Shown here: piece after piece, positions 7,544 through 14,514 of the stretch | Position numbering within the stretch: position 1 is the first letter of the stretch | Layout: each line of letters begins with the position of its first letter | DNA from: an uncultured Catenibacterium sp. | GTDB taxonomy: Bacteria; Bacillota_I; Bacilli_A; Erysipelotrichales; Coprobacillaceae | DNA: 21,273 nucleotides | NCBI RefSeq assembly: GCF_900540665.1 | Contig: NZ_UQGV01000035.1 | Span: 1-21,273, forward strand | Direction: 5' to 3' | The notes under the pieces: model-generated | What the model was told of the DNA's origin: nothing | What the model saw: the letters and a program-made list of their open reading frames with translations, nothing else | Database searches by the model: none | Position numbers and translations under genes: made by a program

Positions 7544-9472
7544 TTAGCTGATTTTTGTACCTGCTGGTAAATCTGTTTCTAATACTTTAATAGATTTTTT
7601 AGTGCCACCTGCAAGGATCATACCCTGAGATTCTACACCTCTTAATTTAGCTGGTTTTAAGTTCTTCACTACAATAACTTTCTTACCAGGCATATCTTCT
7701 GGTGAATAGCTATCTGCGATACCTGAAACAATCTGTCTTACTTCTCCACCAATATCAATCTGTGATACAAGAAGACGATCTGCTTTAGGATGCTTTTCAC
7801 ATTTCTTTACTTCACCAACAACTAATTCTACCTTAGCGAAATCATCAATAGTAATTTCTGGAGTTTCATCTTTCTTTTCTGGAACAACTGGCTTAGCAGG
7901 AGTTAACTTTTCAACCTGTTTAGCTACTTCCTTAGGATCTAATCTAGCAAATAATACTTCTGGATGATCAGTGACTTTAGTACCTGATTTATATGAACCG
8001 AAAGTATCTAGCTTCATCATATCTCTTTCATCTGTATTGATCATATCTAAGATCTTCTTAGAAGTACCAGGAATAAATGGTTCTAATGCGATAGCTGAGA
8101 ATCTGATTGCTTCAATAAGGTTATAAAGTACTGTTGCAAGACGATTTTTCTTAGTTTCATCCTTTGCGAGAGCCCAAGGCATAGTATCATCAATATACTT
8201 ATTAGTACGTCTTAATAATACATAGATTTCATCCAATGCCTTTGCAAGTTTGAATTCATTTTCTAACTTAATAGTCTTTCCTGGCATTGCGAGGGCGATT
8301 GATTTTAATTCATCATCCACTGGTTCACATACATTTGTATTAGTGACAACACCATCAAAGTATTTATTACACATAGCGATTGTTCTGTTTACTAAGTTAC
8401 CTAAGATATTAGCTAAATCACTGTTGATACGTTCTACTAATAAATCCCAAGTAATTGAACCATCGTTATCATATGGGATTTCATGTAATAAGTAGTATCT
8501 GACAGCATCTACACCAAATAGATCTACTAAATCATCTGCATAGATCACGTTTCCTAAATGTTTAGACATCTTAGAATCACCCATTAATAACCAAGGATGA
8601 CCGAATACCTGTTTTGGTAAAGGTAAATCTAATGCCATTAAGATGATTGGCCAATAAATAGTATGGAATCTTACGATATCCTTACCAATAACATGTACAT
8701 CTGCAGGCCAGTATCTGTTGAATAATTCATCGCTATTACCATCTAAATCATAGCCTAATCCAGTAATATAGTTTACTAATGCATCAATCCATACATAAAC
8801 AACATGCTTTGGATCGAAGTCTACAGGAATTGACCAAGTAAATGAAGTTCTTGATACACATAAATCCTGTAAACCTGGTTTTAAGAAGTTATTCACCATT
8901 TCATTCTTTCTTGATTCAGGCTGAATGAATTCTGGATGATCATTGTAATACTGCATTAAACGATCCTGATATTTAGATAATTTAAAGAAGTATGCTTCTT
9001 CTTTAGCATCATGAACTTCTCCTCCACAGTCAGGACATTTTCCATCTACTAACTGTGATTCTGTAAAGAATGATTCACATGCAGTACAGTATTTACCTTC
9101 ATAATGACCTAAATAAATATCACCTTTATCATGAAGTTTCTTGAAGATCTTCTGGACCTGTTTTACATGGTATTCATCAGTTGTACGAATGAACTTATCA
9201 TAAGTTACATCCATCATATCCCAGATACGCTTTACTTCTGCAGCAACCTTATCTACATATTCCTTTGATTCAATTCCAGCTTCTTTAGCCTTTAATTCGA
9301 TTTTCTGTCCGTGTTCATCTGTACCAGTCTGAAAACGTACATTATAGCCCTGCTGTCTCTTAGCACGGCAGATTGCATCACTTAATACGATTTCATAAGT
9401 ATTACCAATATGAGGTTTACCTGAAGTATAAGTAATTGCGGTTGTTAAATAAAAATCTTTTGGATCTTTCAT
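7544..9472 (-). CDS. metG: Methionyl-tRNA synthetase
   Basis: A 642-residue class I aminoacyl-tRNA synthetase that charges tRNA-Met. The HIGH-type motif is PHIGN (20-24) and the KMSKS-type motif is KMSKHLGN (301-308). A zinc knuckle is formed by Cys129, Cys132, Cys146 and Cys149. The anticodon-binding helices follow, with a W and R/D rich region around 350-500. After a Pro/Lys-rich linker, residues from about 535 form a tRNA-binding EMAPII/CsaA-like domain (VVGEVKKCEKHPKADRLLVS, then VVKNLKPAKLRGVESQGMIL), which dimerises the bacterial enzyme. GGAGG lies just before ATG 9472. Expression is controlled by a methionine T-box leader and a near-consensus promoter. Confidence 0.97.
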   Translation of the reverse strand: MKDPKDFYLTTAITYTSGKPHIGNTYEIVLSDAICRAKRQQGYNVRFQTGTDEHGQKIELKAKEAGIESKEYVDKVAAEVKRIWDMMDVTYDKFIRTTDEYHVKQVQKIFKKLHDKGDIYLGHYEGKYCTACESFFTESQLVDGKCPDCGGEVHDAKEEAYFFKLSKYQDRLMQYYNDHPEFIQPESRKNEMVNNFLKPGLQDLCVSRTSFTWSIPVDFDPKHVVYVWIDALVNYITGLGYDLDGNSDELFNRYWPADVHVIGKDIVRFHTIYWPIILMALDLPLPKQVFGHPWLLMGDSKMSKHLGNVIYADDLVDLFGVDAVRYYLLHEIPYDNDGSITWDLLVERINSDLANILGNLVNRTIAMCNKYFDGVVTNTNVCEPVDDELKSIALAMPGKTIKLENEFKLAKALDEIYVLLRRTNKYIDDTMPWALAKDETKKNRLATVLYNLIEAIRFSAIALEPFIPGTSKKILDMINTDERDMMKLDTFGSYKSGTKVTDHPEVLFARLDPKEVAKQVEKLTPAKPVVPEKKDETPEITIDDFAKVELVVGEVKKCEKHPKADRLLVSQIDIGGEVRQIVSGIADSYSPEDMPGKKVIVVKNLKPAKLRGVESQGMILAGGTKKSIKVLETDLPAGTKIS

Positions 9473-9495
9473 ATTATCTGCTCCCTCCTGAAAAT

Positions 9496-9700
9496 AAAAA
9501 AACGTCCTTAATAAAGGACGAAATTATCGCGGTACCACCTTTTTTACACTTACGTGTCACTCAATCTCTTAACGCGAGTTACGGTTATCCCTATTAGAGA
9601 TAACAGCTCCCAGACCATCTTTCTAAAGCTTCACACTTATTTACACCAGCCATAAGTTCTCTATGCATTCACTCTAGTCTCTTCTGTTCATTGCTTTTAC
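9496..9700 (-). promoter_or_regulatory. T-box riboswitch leader of metG (methionine specific)
   Basis: Read on the minus strand, the leader holds the T-box core AGGTGGTACCGCG, an antiterminator region, and a terminator hairpin CGTCCTT/AAGGACG (9503-9520) followed by seven T residues. A stem I region with GTGAAGC-type bulge sequence precedes it. An ATG at 9618-9616, in the 3' side of a stem I internal loop, is the likely specifier codon for methionine. Uncharged tRNA-Met would bind it and stabilise the antiterminator, raising metG expression. Confidence 0.93.
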
Positions 9701-9706
9701 TTTAAA

Positions 9707-9735
9707 ACTTTAACAAATTTCTACAACCTTGTCAA
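9707..9735 (-). promoter_or_regulatory. Promoter of the metG T-box transcript
   Basis: On the minus strand, TTGACA (9735-9730) and TAAAGT (9712-9707) are 17 bases apart. TACAACC (9722-9728) and GGTTGTA (9742-9748) form an inverted repeat centred on the -35, which may be an operator or chance. Confidence 0.75.
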
Positions 9736-9791
9736 TGATAGGGTTGTAAGTCCTCACATTATAAGAGGTAGGAGTGAATAATTCACAGAAA

Positions 9792-9838
9792 GGTTCACTT
9801 TCAAAAGTTGAATATTTTTAAAGTATTGAAAGTGAACC
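9792..9838. repeat. Inverted repeat element, copy 1, downstream of the AAA_14 ATPase
   Basis: GGTTCACTTTCAA (9792-9804) and TTGAAAGTGAACC (9826-9838) are perfect 13-bp arms around an AT-rich centre. The same arm sequence recurs at 11055-11097 and, in shorter form, at 11143-11177, so the ATPase gene is bracketed by copies. It lies 10 bases past the ATPase stop and could act as a transcript end, but lacks a clear T tract. Confidence 0.75.
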
Positions 9839-9848
9839 ATTAAAGCAT

Positions 9849-11045
9849 TTACTCTTCTAATAACCATTCAGCAATATCATAAATCACAATACCTTCATAG
9901 CTATACTTTGGATGTCTCGTTCTTGCAATAATCATTTTAGGATATGCATCTCTAATTTGTAGTAAAGGAGAATATTCTCTCTCAAAAGTTTCCTGTGCTG
10001 AAATATTATCACTCACCTGAATATAGATTTTTTCACTACCTCTTTGTGCTACAAAATCTATCTCTTTCTGATATAGTTTTCCAACGTAGACATCATAACC
10101 TCGACGCAATAGTTCAATACAAACCATATTCTCATACACTCTGCCATAATTCATATTTCTGCTGCCTAAAATAGCATAGCGAATACCTGTATCACACAAA
10201 TAGAACTTCTCAGAACTTTCTAAATATTTCTTACCACGAATATCATATCTCTTAATATCATAGAAAATAAAAGTATTACATAAGTATTTAATGTATTTAC
10301 GTACTGTCACATGAGTTGTAGATACATTATTCGCAGTTAAAAGCTGACTCACCTTATTTGGAGAAGTTAAATTGCTGATATTATCCATCAAAAATTCACT
10401 TAGTCTTTGTAATACAGTTGTATCAGGTAAAGCATACTTTTGAACTAGATCTCTTGTCACAATAGTTTCATAGACTTCCTTAATATAAGTAACCCTATCC
10501 CTATCATTTGGATATAAATAGGAGCCTGCCAAACCACCTTTAAAAGAGTATTCATCAAAAAGCTTGTCCTTATCACTCACATCACTATAATATTCACAAT
10601 ATTCTTGAAAGCTGAAAGGAAATACATGTATTTCAATATATCGTCCTGTAAAGAGAGTTGCTAGATCAGCACTCAACAAGAAAGCATTAGAACCAGTTAC
10701 ATAGATATCATACTTTCCTTTAGAATAGAGACTATTAATAGCTAACTCAAACTTCGGGCACATCTGAACTTCATCTACAAAGAGATAATTCATTTTACCT
10801 GCTACATAATGTTGTTCTACATAAGAATGGAGTGCATGATATTCCTTGATTTCTTCAAACTTCAAATCCATAAAATCAATAAAAATTATATTGATATTAT
10901 CGTAATTTGTTTTTAGGTATTCAATGTATGCCTGCATTAGTTTAGATTTCCCAGAACGACGAATACCAGTAATGATTTTGATATCCGGTGTATCCTTTAG
11001 TTCAATGATCCTGTTGAGATAATTCTTTCTTACAATTGTTTTCAT
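9849..11045 (-). CDS. AAA_14 / DUF4143 family ATP-binding protein
   Basis: A 398-residue cytoplasmic AAA-type ATPase. The Walker A motif is GIRRSGKS (27-34), the Walker B is YLFVDEVQ (87-94), and a sensor-like YVTGSNAFLLS follows at 115-125. The C-terminal half is a DUF4143 domain with a PD-(D/E)XK-like pattern: Glu305, EIDF (328-331), then YIQV (341-344). The family is common in anaerobes and its function is not established; roles in defence or transposon biology have been suggested but not shown. I start at ATG 11045 (MKTIVRKNYL) because family members begin there. The longer frame would start at 11108, inside the -10 of the promoter. Related inverted repeats lie on both sides. Confidence 0.88.
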   Translation of the reverse strand: MKTIVRKNYLNRIIELKDTPDIKIITGIRRSGKSKLMQAYIEYLKTNYDNINIIFIDFMDLKFEEIKEYHALHSYVEQHYVAGKMNYLFVDEVQMCPKFELAINSLYSKGKYDIYVTGSNAFLLSADLATLFTGRYIEIHVFPFSFQEYCEYYSDVSDKDKLFDEYSFKGGLAGSYLYPNDRDRVTYIKEVYETIVTRDLVQKYALPDTTVLQRLSEFLMDNISNLTSPNKVSQLLTANNVSTTHVTVRKYIKYLCNTFIFYDIKRYDIRGKKYLESSEKFYLCDTGIRYAILGSRNMNYGRVYENMVCIELLRRGYDVYVGKLYQKEIDFVAQRGSEKIYIQVSDNISAQETFEREYSPLLQIRDAYPKMIIARTRHPKYSYEGIVIYDIAEWLLEE

Positions 11046-11054
11046 ATACTCACC

Positions 11055-11097
11055 CACTTTCAAAAGTTTAAAATTTTTATAGTTTTGAAACTGAACC
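11055..11097. repeat. Inverted repeat element, copy 2, in the leader of the AAA_14 ATPase
   Basis: CACTTTCAAAA (11055-11065) and TTTTGAAACTG (11083-11093) match as 10 of 11 inverted pairs, and TGAACC ends the element as in copy 1. It lies between the predicted start point and the ribosome-binding site of the ATPase gene, so it would be transcribed as a hairpin leader or act as an operator. Confidence 0.65.
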
Positions 11098-11106
11098 TCT
11101 ACATTC

Positions 11107-11135
11107 ATTATACTGTTCTAAGACAATATGAACAA
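11107..11135 (-). promoter_or_regulatory. Promoter of the AAA_14 ATPase gene
   Basis: On the minus strand, TTGTTC (11135-11130) and a perfect TATAAT (11112-11107) are 17 bases apart. Repeat copy 3 lies just upstream and copy 2 just downstream. Confidence 0.6.
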
Positions 11136-11142
11136 GATGCCT

Positions 11143-11177
11143 CTTTCAAAAATGAAATTATTTTAATTTTTTGAAAG
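11143..11177. repeat. Inverted repeat element, copy 3, upstream of the AAA_14 promoter
   Basis: CTTTCAAAAA (11143-11152) and TTTTTGAAAG (11168-11177) are perfect 10-bp arms around a 15-base AT-rich centre. It shares the CTTTCAAAA core with copies 1 and 2 but lacks the outer GGTTCA. Confidence 0.6.
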
Positions 11178-11368
11178 TAATTAATTCAAACAAAAGTCCT
11201 TCCACATGATAAGGTTATCTGACAACTTATTTACACACAAATTTCTTATCTTATTCACATTCAATTCACTTATCATATCTAGTATGTTTTTTGAATTATG
11301 TGAATTATATTCGTCTGTTGTATTAGAATGTGAAAGGTACTAGAATACTAAAGAAGGAAGTGATAGAT

Positions 11369-12739
11369 ATGGATTTAGAAAAGATTTTTAATGACCAAAA
11401 AACGTATTATGACACATTAATGACTAGAGATGTAAGTTTAAGAATAGATGCAATAAAACGTGTTAAGCTATGGATTAAAGACCATATGGACTTAATAGAA
11501 GATGCTTTAGAGAAAGATTTAGGTAAATCTAGAGGAGAATCCTATATGACAGAAATAGGACTCACTCTTGAAGCCTGTACATATACATTAAAGAATATTA
11601 AGAAATGGGTAAAGAAGGAAAAGGTAAAGACACCTCTTCATCAGTTCTTTTCTCGCTCTTATACGATTTATGAACCTTATGGTGTAACACTTATTATTTC
11701 ACCTTGGAACTATCCATTCCTACTTGCGATAGAACCACTTATTGGTACTATTGCAGCAGGTAACTGTGCAATAGTGAAACCAAGTGAACAGACACCACAT
11801 ACTTCCGCTATTGTAGCGCAGCTCATTGATACATGTTTTGATAAAGGACATGCCTATTGTGCTGAGGGTGGTTTAGAGGTTTCTAAGGAACTTGTTGATT
11901 TACCTTTTGATTATATTTTCTTTACTGGTGGTAAGAAAGCAGGTAGAGAAATCTATATGAAGGCGGCAGAAACATTAACACCTGTCACATTAGAATTAGG
12001 TGGTAAGTCTCCTGTTATATTAACTGATATGATTCCTATGGAGATTGCAGCGAAACGTATTATATTCGGTAAGTTTTTGAATGCTGGTCAGACTTGTATT
12101 GCGCCTGATTATATATTAATCAAAGATACTATGAAAGCAGCCTTTATTGATTATGCTGCAGAATATATTAAGAAGTTCTTTGGTGAACATCCATTAGAGA
12201 GTGAAGACTTATGTAAGATCATCAATAAAGAACAATTTAATCGTTTAAAGAAGTTATTAGAGAATCAGGATATTCTTATTGGTGGAGAAGTGGATGAAGA
12301 ACATTTAAAGATTGCACCTACTATTGTGAATGATGTAGATTTTGATAATCCTTTAATGGAAGAAGAAATCTTTGGACCTATTCTTCCACTTGTAGAATAC
12401 AATAGAATTGAAGAAGCGATTCAGTATATTAATAGTCATGATAAGCCTCTTGCTCTTTATTTATTCTCTAATGATTCATATCATGCCAATAAAATTCTAG
12501 ATTTATGTAGTTTTGGTGACGCTTGTATTAATGATACAGTCAGTCATTTTGCAACTAATACATTGCCTTTTGGTGGTGTAGGCGCAAGTGGTATTGGTTA
12601 TTATCATGGTAAGTTCACTTTTGAGACATTCTCTCATCGTCGTTCTGTATTACATAAGAGCACACGTATCGATTTACCATTTAGATATTATCCACTTACT
12701 GATGATAAGATGAAGTGGATCAAACGTTTCTTAAAGTAA
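11369..12739 (+). CDS. NAD(P)-dependent aldehyde dehydrogenase, class 3 / fatty-aldehyde type
   Basis: A 456-residue enzyme of the ALDH superfamily that oxidises aldehydes to acids with NAD(P). PWNYPF (112-117) marks the cofactor-binding region, LELGGKSP carries general base Glu209, and NAGQTC carries nucleophile Cys243. The C-terminal FGGVGASGIGYYHGKFTFETFSH and the short length are typical of the ALDH3/YwdH branch, which acts on medium and long-chain or aromatic aldehydes. I start at ATG 11369, preceded by AAGGAAG; an in-frame GTG at 11330 would add 13 residues but has no ribosome-binding site. The 191 bases upstream are AT-rich, with no convincing -35. The gene seems to be a single transcription unit; a weak hairpin lies at 12749-12765. 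Confidence 0.93.
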   Translation: MDLEKIFNDQKTYYDTLMTRDVSLRIDAIKRVKLWIKDHMDLIEDALEKDLGKSRGESYMTEIGLTLEACTYTLKNIKKWVKKEKVKTPLHQFFSRSYTIYEPYGVTLIISPWNYPFLLAIEPLIGTIAAGNCAIVKPSEQTPHTSAIVAQLIDTCFDKGHAYCAEGGLEVSKELVDLPFDYIFFTGGKKAGREIYMKAAETLTPVTLELGGKSPVILTDMIPMEIAAKRIIFGKFLNAGQTCIAPDYILIKDTMKAAFIDYAAEYIKKFFGEHPLESEDLCKIINKEQFNRLKKLLENQDILIGGEVDEEHLKIAPTIVNDVDFDNPLMEEEIFGPILPLVEYNRIEEAIQYINSHDKPLALYLFSNDSYHANKILDLCSFGDACINDTVSHFATNTLPFGGVGASGIGYYHGKFTFETFSHRRSVLHKSTRIDLPFRYYPLTDDKMKWIKRFLK

Positions 12740-12777
12740 TACTTACGAACACTTAATGTGAGTGTGATTTCTTCTTA

Positions 12778-12817
12778 ACCCTTTCTTTACTATACTGAGT
12801 GTAGTAAAAGAAAGGGT
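12778..12817 (+). promoter_or_regulatory. Long inverted repeat over the -10 and ribosome-binding site of mini-gene 1
   Basis: The arms 12778-12796 and 12798-12817 are complementary over 19 positions, with one bulged A and one T-G pair. The centre TATACTGAGTGTA matches palindromes at 4539 and 13000 and contains a -10-like TATACT (12791-12796). The right arm includes the AAAGGG used as ribosome-binding site. It could be an operator, or, in transcripts read through from upstream, a hairpin hiding that site. Confidence 0.55.
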
Positions 12818-12824
12818 GATGGAT

Positions 12825-12908
12825 ATGAAGTACAATTTATACTGGTTAGGTTCAAAATTAGTTGCTGTTATGATTATGGGAACTATACTTCTATCCGCCA
12901 CTCATTGA
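12825..12908 (+). CDS. 27-residue hydrophobic mini-protein, copy 1
   Basis: A very short frame starting MKYNLYW, then SKLVAVMIMGTILL, ending in ATH. It is basic and aromatic at the N-terminus with one hydrophobic stretch (about residues 11-24) long enough to enter a membrane. An in-frame ATG at 12819 would add two residues; I choose 12825 because it aligns with copy 2 and has GGG eight bases upstream. It is related to the frame at 13029 (shared MKY, W, SK, V, VMI). It has its own -10-like box, short leader and terminator, so it is probably expressed. The function is unknown. Small inner-membrane regulator, type I toxin or signalling peptide are all possible. Confidence 0.55.
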   Translation: MKYNLYWLGSKLVAVMIMGTILLSATH

Positions 12909-12915
12909 TTGTAAG

Positions 12916-12942
12916 CTAGAGATTAATTTCTCTAGTTTTTTT
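12916..12942 (+). terminator. Intrinsic terminator of mini-gene 1
   Basis: CTAGAGA (12916-12922) and TCTCTAG (12929-12935) form a 7-bp stem with a six-base loop, followed by seven T residues. It separates the two mini-genes into distinct transcripts. Confidence 0.85.
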
Positions 12943-12995
12943 ACTTAATCTTCATTTATTCTTATATCTGTAATGATATTTGTATTTCTCTTCTT

Positions 12996-13014
12996 ATTCT
13001 ATACTGAATATAGA
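12996..13014 (+). promoter_or_regulatory. -10 region of mini-gene 2 with overlapping palindrome
   Basis: TTCTATA (12996-13002) and TATAGAA (13008-13014) are perfect 7-bp arms. The -10-like TATACT (13000-13005) lies in the centre. The element matches the one before mini-gene 1 in sequence and in distance to the start codon (23 versus 28 bases). No good -35 is present, which would fit an activator or alternative sigma factor. Confidence 0.45.
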
Positions 13015-13028
13015 AAAGGAGAGACACA

Positions 13029-13121
13029 ATGAAATACGAAATCGTCTGGGCAATTTCTAAGATTGTTTGTGTAATGATCTTATTTGCAATCACCATGTAT
13101 GCTGGTTATTCAGTTCGTTAA
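13029..13121 (+). CDS. 30-residue hydrophobic mini-protein, copy 2
   Basis: Starts MKYEIVW, continues AISKIVCVMILFAITMYAGY and ends SVR. GGAG at 13018-13021 is seven bases before the ATG, an ideal ribosome-binding site. One hydrophobic segment spans about residues 8-25, flanked by Lys/Glu at the N-terminus and Arg at the C-terminus, as in a single-pass small membrane protein. It resembles the 27-residue frame at 12825, so the pair probably arose by tandem duplication. The terminator stem overlaps the stop codon, giving a transcript of about 120 bases. No function can be assigned. Confidence 0.65.
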   Translation: MKYEIVWAISKIVCVMILFAITMYAGYSVR

Positions 13122-13131
13122 TCAGCATTTT
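13101..13131 (+). terminator. Intrinsic terminator of mini-gene 2
   Basis: GCTGGTTA (13101-13108) pairs with TAATCAGC (13119-13126), including one G-T pair, and is followed by ATTTTTAT. The stem contains the last codons of the mini-gene. Confidence 0.65.
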
Positions 13132-13170
13132 TATCTTATTTCATGTATAATAGTAGATGAGGTGAGTAAA

Positions 13171-13962
13171 ATGGGTGAATATGATAAGTATTTTAATAAG
13201 GATCTCCACAAAGATCTCAACAAGAATTCCCATATTAAACATGTTATTGCAGTTACAAGTGGTAAGGGTGGTGTAGGTAAGAGTTTAATGACATCATTAC
13301 TTGCCGTCATGATGAACCGTATTGGTTATAATGTCGGTATTCTAGATGCGGATATTACAGGACCTTCTATTCCCCAGGCTTTTGGTCTGACTGAAAAGCT
13401 TTATGGATGTGATAAAGGTATTATCCCAGCTGAAACACGTACAGGTATTAAGATTGTTTCTTTAAACTTGATGCTGGATAATCCTACTGATCCTGTTGTA
13501 TGGAGAGGAAGCTTAATATCTAATACAGTAACTCAGTTCTGGACTGATGTATATTGGGGTGAATTAGATTATTTATTTGTAGATATGCCTCCAGGAACAG
13601 GAGATGTTCCTTTAACAGTCTTCCAATCTCTTCCTGTAGATGGTATTATTACGGTGTCTTCACCACAGGAACTTGTCAGCATGGTTGTAGAAAAATCAGT
13701 GAATATGGCACAGATGATGAATATTCCTATTCTAGGTCTTGTTGAGAACATGAGTTATTATATCTGTCCTGATTGTGGACATAAACATTATTTGTTTGGT
13801 GAAAGTCATATAGATGAAATTGCGAAGAAGTTTAATATTTCTACTGTATGTCGTCTTCCAATAGATCCTGCAATTACTAAAGTAGTAGATGCAGGTCTTA
13901 TTGAAACAATTACACAGATGGAACTTATGCCTATAGTGAATGAATTAATGAAGGAGGAGTAG
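13171..13962 (+). CDS. mrp: Mrp/NBP35-family P-loop ATPase, Fe-S cluster carrier
   Basis: A 263-residue cytoplasmic ATPase that holds and delivers iron-sulphur clusters. The deviant Walker A is KGGVGKS (32-38), the switch region DADITGPSIPQAFGL lies at 59-73, and DMPPGTGDVPLTV at 138-150 is the family signature. The cluster ligands are the CPDC pair at 199-202, two per monomer at the dimer interface. The short basic N-terminus lacks the DUF59 domain found in longer Mrp proteins. I start at ATG 13171, with GAGG at 13159-13162; the upstream extension to 13084 reads through mini-gene 2 in another frame and has no ribosome-binding site. A TATAAT at 13146-13151 may be its -10. A client such as the radical-SAM activase NrdG is plausible but not shown by linkage. 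Confidence 0.93.
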   Translation: MGEYDKYFNKDLHKDLNKNSHIKHVIAVTSGKGGVGKSLMTSLLAVMMNRIGYNVGILDADITGPSIPQAFGLTEKLYGCDKGIIPAETRTGIKIVSLNLMLDNPTDPVVWRGSLISNTVTQFWTDVYWGELDYLFVDMPPGTGDVPLTVFQSLPVDGIITVSSPQELVSMVVEKSVNMAQMMNIPILGLVENMSYYICPDCGHKHYLFGESHIDEIAKKFNISTVCRLPIDPAITKVVDAGLIETITQMELMPIVNELMKEE

Positions 13963-13965
13963 AAA

Positions 13966-14250
13966 ATGATTCAGCACGTTGTTGTATGGAAATTTAAAGA
14001 AGGTACAGAAGATCTACAGAATCAGTTTGTAGATGGATTAAAAGGACTTGTAGGACAGATTGATGGTATCCGTTCTTTACATGTTGGGAGAAATGTGAAC
14101 CCTAATGAAACATATGATGTTTCATTAGTTATGGAATTTGATAATATGGAAGATCTTGCTAGCTATGCAAATGATCCTAGACATTTAGCTGTCGCAAAGA
14201 TTGCGAAAGAAAATGCGGAAGTAAGAGCTTGTGTAGACTTTAATATCTAG
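13966..14250 (+). CDS. Dabb (stress-responsive A/B barrel) family protein
   Basis: A 94-residue ferredoxin-fold protein starting MIQHVVVWKFKEG, with the family pattern of an N-terminal His-Val strand, a central GLVGQIDGIRSLHVGRNV, and YDVSLVMEFDNMEDLASYANDPRHLAVAK near residues 50-80. Dabb proteins form dimeric barrels; a few members act in polyketide or fatty-acid-like chemistry, but most are uncharacterised. The start is three bases after the mrp stop, with GGAGG in the end of mrp, so the two are co-transcribed. A functional link with mrp is not established. Two terminators follow. Confidence 0.88.
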   Translation: MIQHVVVWKFKEGTEDLQNQFVDGLKGLVGQIDGIRSLHVGRNVNPNETYDVSLVMEFDNMEDLASYANDPRHLAVAKIAKENAEVRACVDFNI

Positions 14251-14342
14251 GTAATTTAAAATAACTGGGGGTTTCCTATATTTTAATTATCACGTAGTAA
14301 GGGGTTTAAAAATTGCCCATAAAAAGTTTATAGCCTAAAAGT

Positions 14343-14369
14343 AATGCCAGTCACACCCCTGGCATTTTT
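14343..14369 (+). terminator. Intrinsic terminator after the mrp-Dabb operon
   Basis: AATGCCAG (14343-14350) and CTGGCATT (14359-14366) form a perfect 8-bp stem followed by TTTTT. The loop contains ACCCC, which could instead pair with GGGGT at 14301-14305. The stretch 14251-14342 holds no gene that I can see. Confidence 0.75.
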
Positions 14370-14415
14370 AAAGTTTGAGTTAATCCCAAGTCTATTTAGT
14401 TACTCGAACTTTTTT
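14370..14415 (+). terminator. Second, tandem intrinsic terminator
   Basis: AAAGTTTGAGT (14370-14380) pairs with ACTCGAACTTT (14402-14412), with one T-G pair, and ends in six T residues. It directly follows the first terminator. Confidence 0.65.
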
Positions 14416-14434
14416 ATTGCTTTGAATAATAGTG

Positions 14435-14463
14435 TTGTCTAACTCAACCATAATAATTATAAT
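14435..14463 (+). promoter_or_regulatory. Promoter of the acyltransferase gene
   Basis: TTGTCT (14435-14440) and a perfect TATAAT (14458-14463) are 17 bases apart, giving a leader of about 45 bases. GTTG and CAAC arms flank the -35 region (14434-14448). Confidence 0.65.
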
Positions 14464-14514
14464 GATACTGCTTACAAGGGGAAATAAACTATTATTTATG
14501 GAAGGGAATTAATA

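Noticed and set aside
11046..11108. Longer N-terminus for the AAA_14 ATPase (start at 11108)
   Set aside because: The codons fall in the TATAAT box and the repeat leader. Family members start at the MKTIVRKNYL position.
9792..11177. CRISPR array or transposon ends from the CTTTCAAAA repeats
   Set aside because: There are only three irregular copies with no regular spacers, no target-site duplication that I can see, and no transposase between them.
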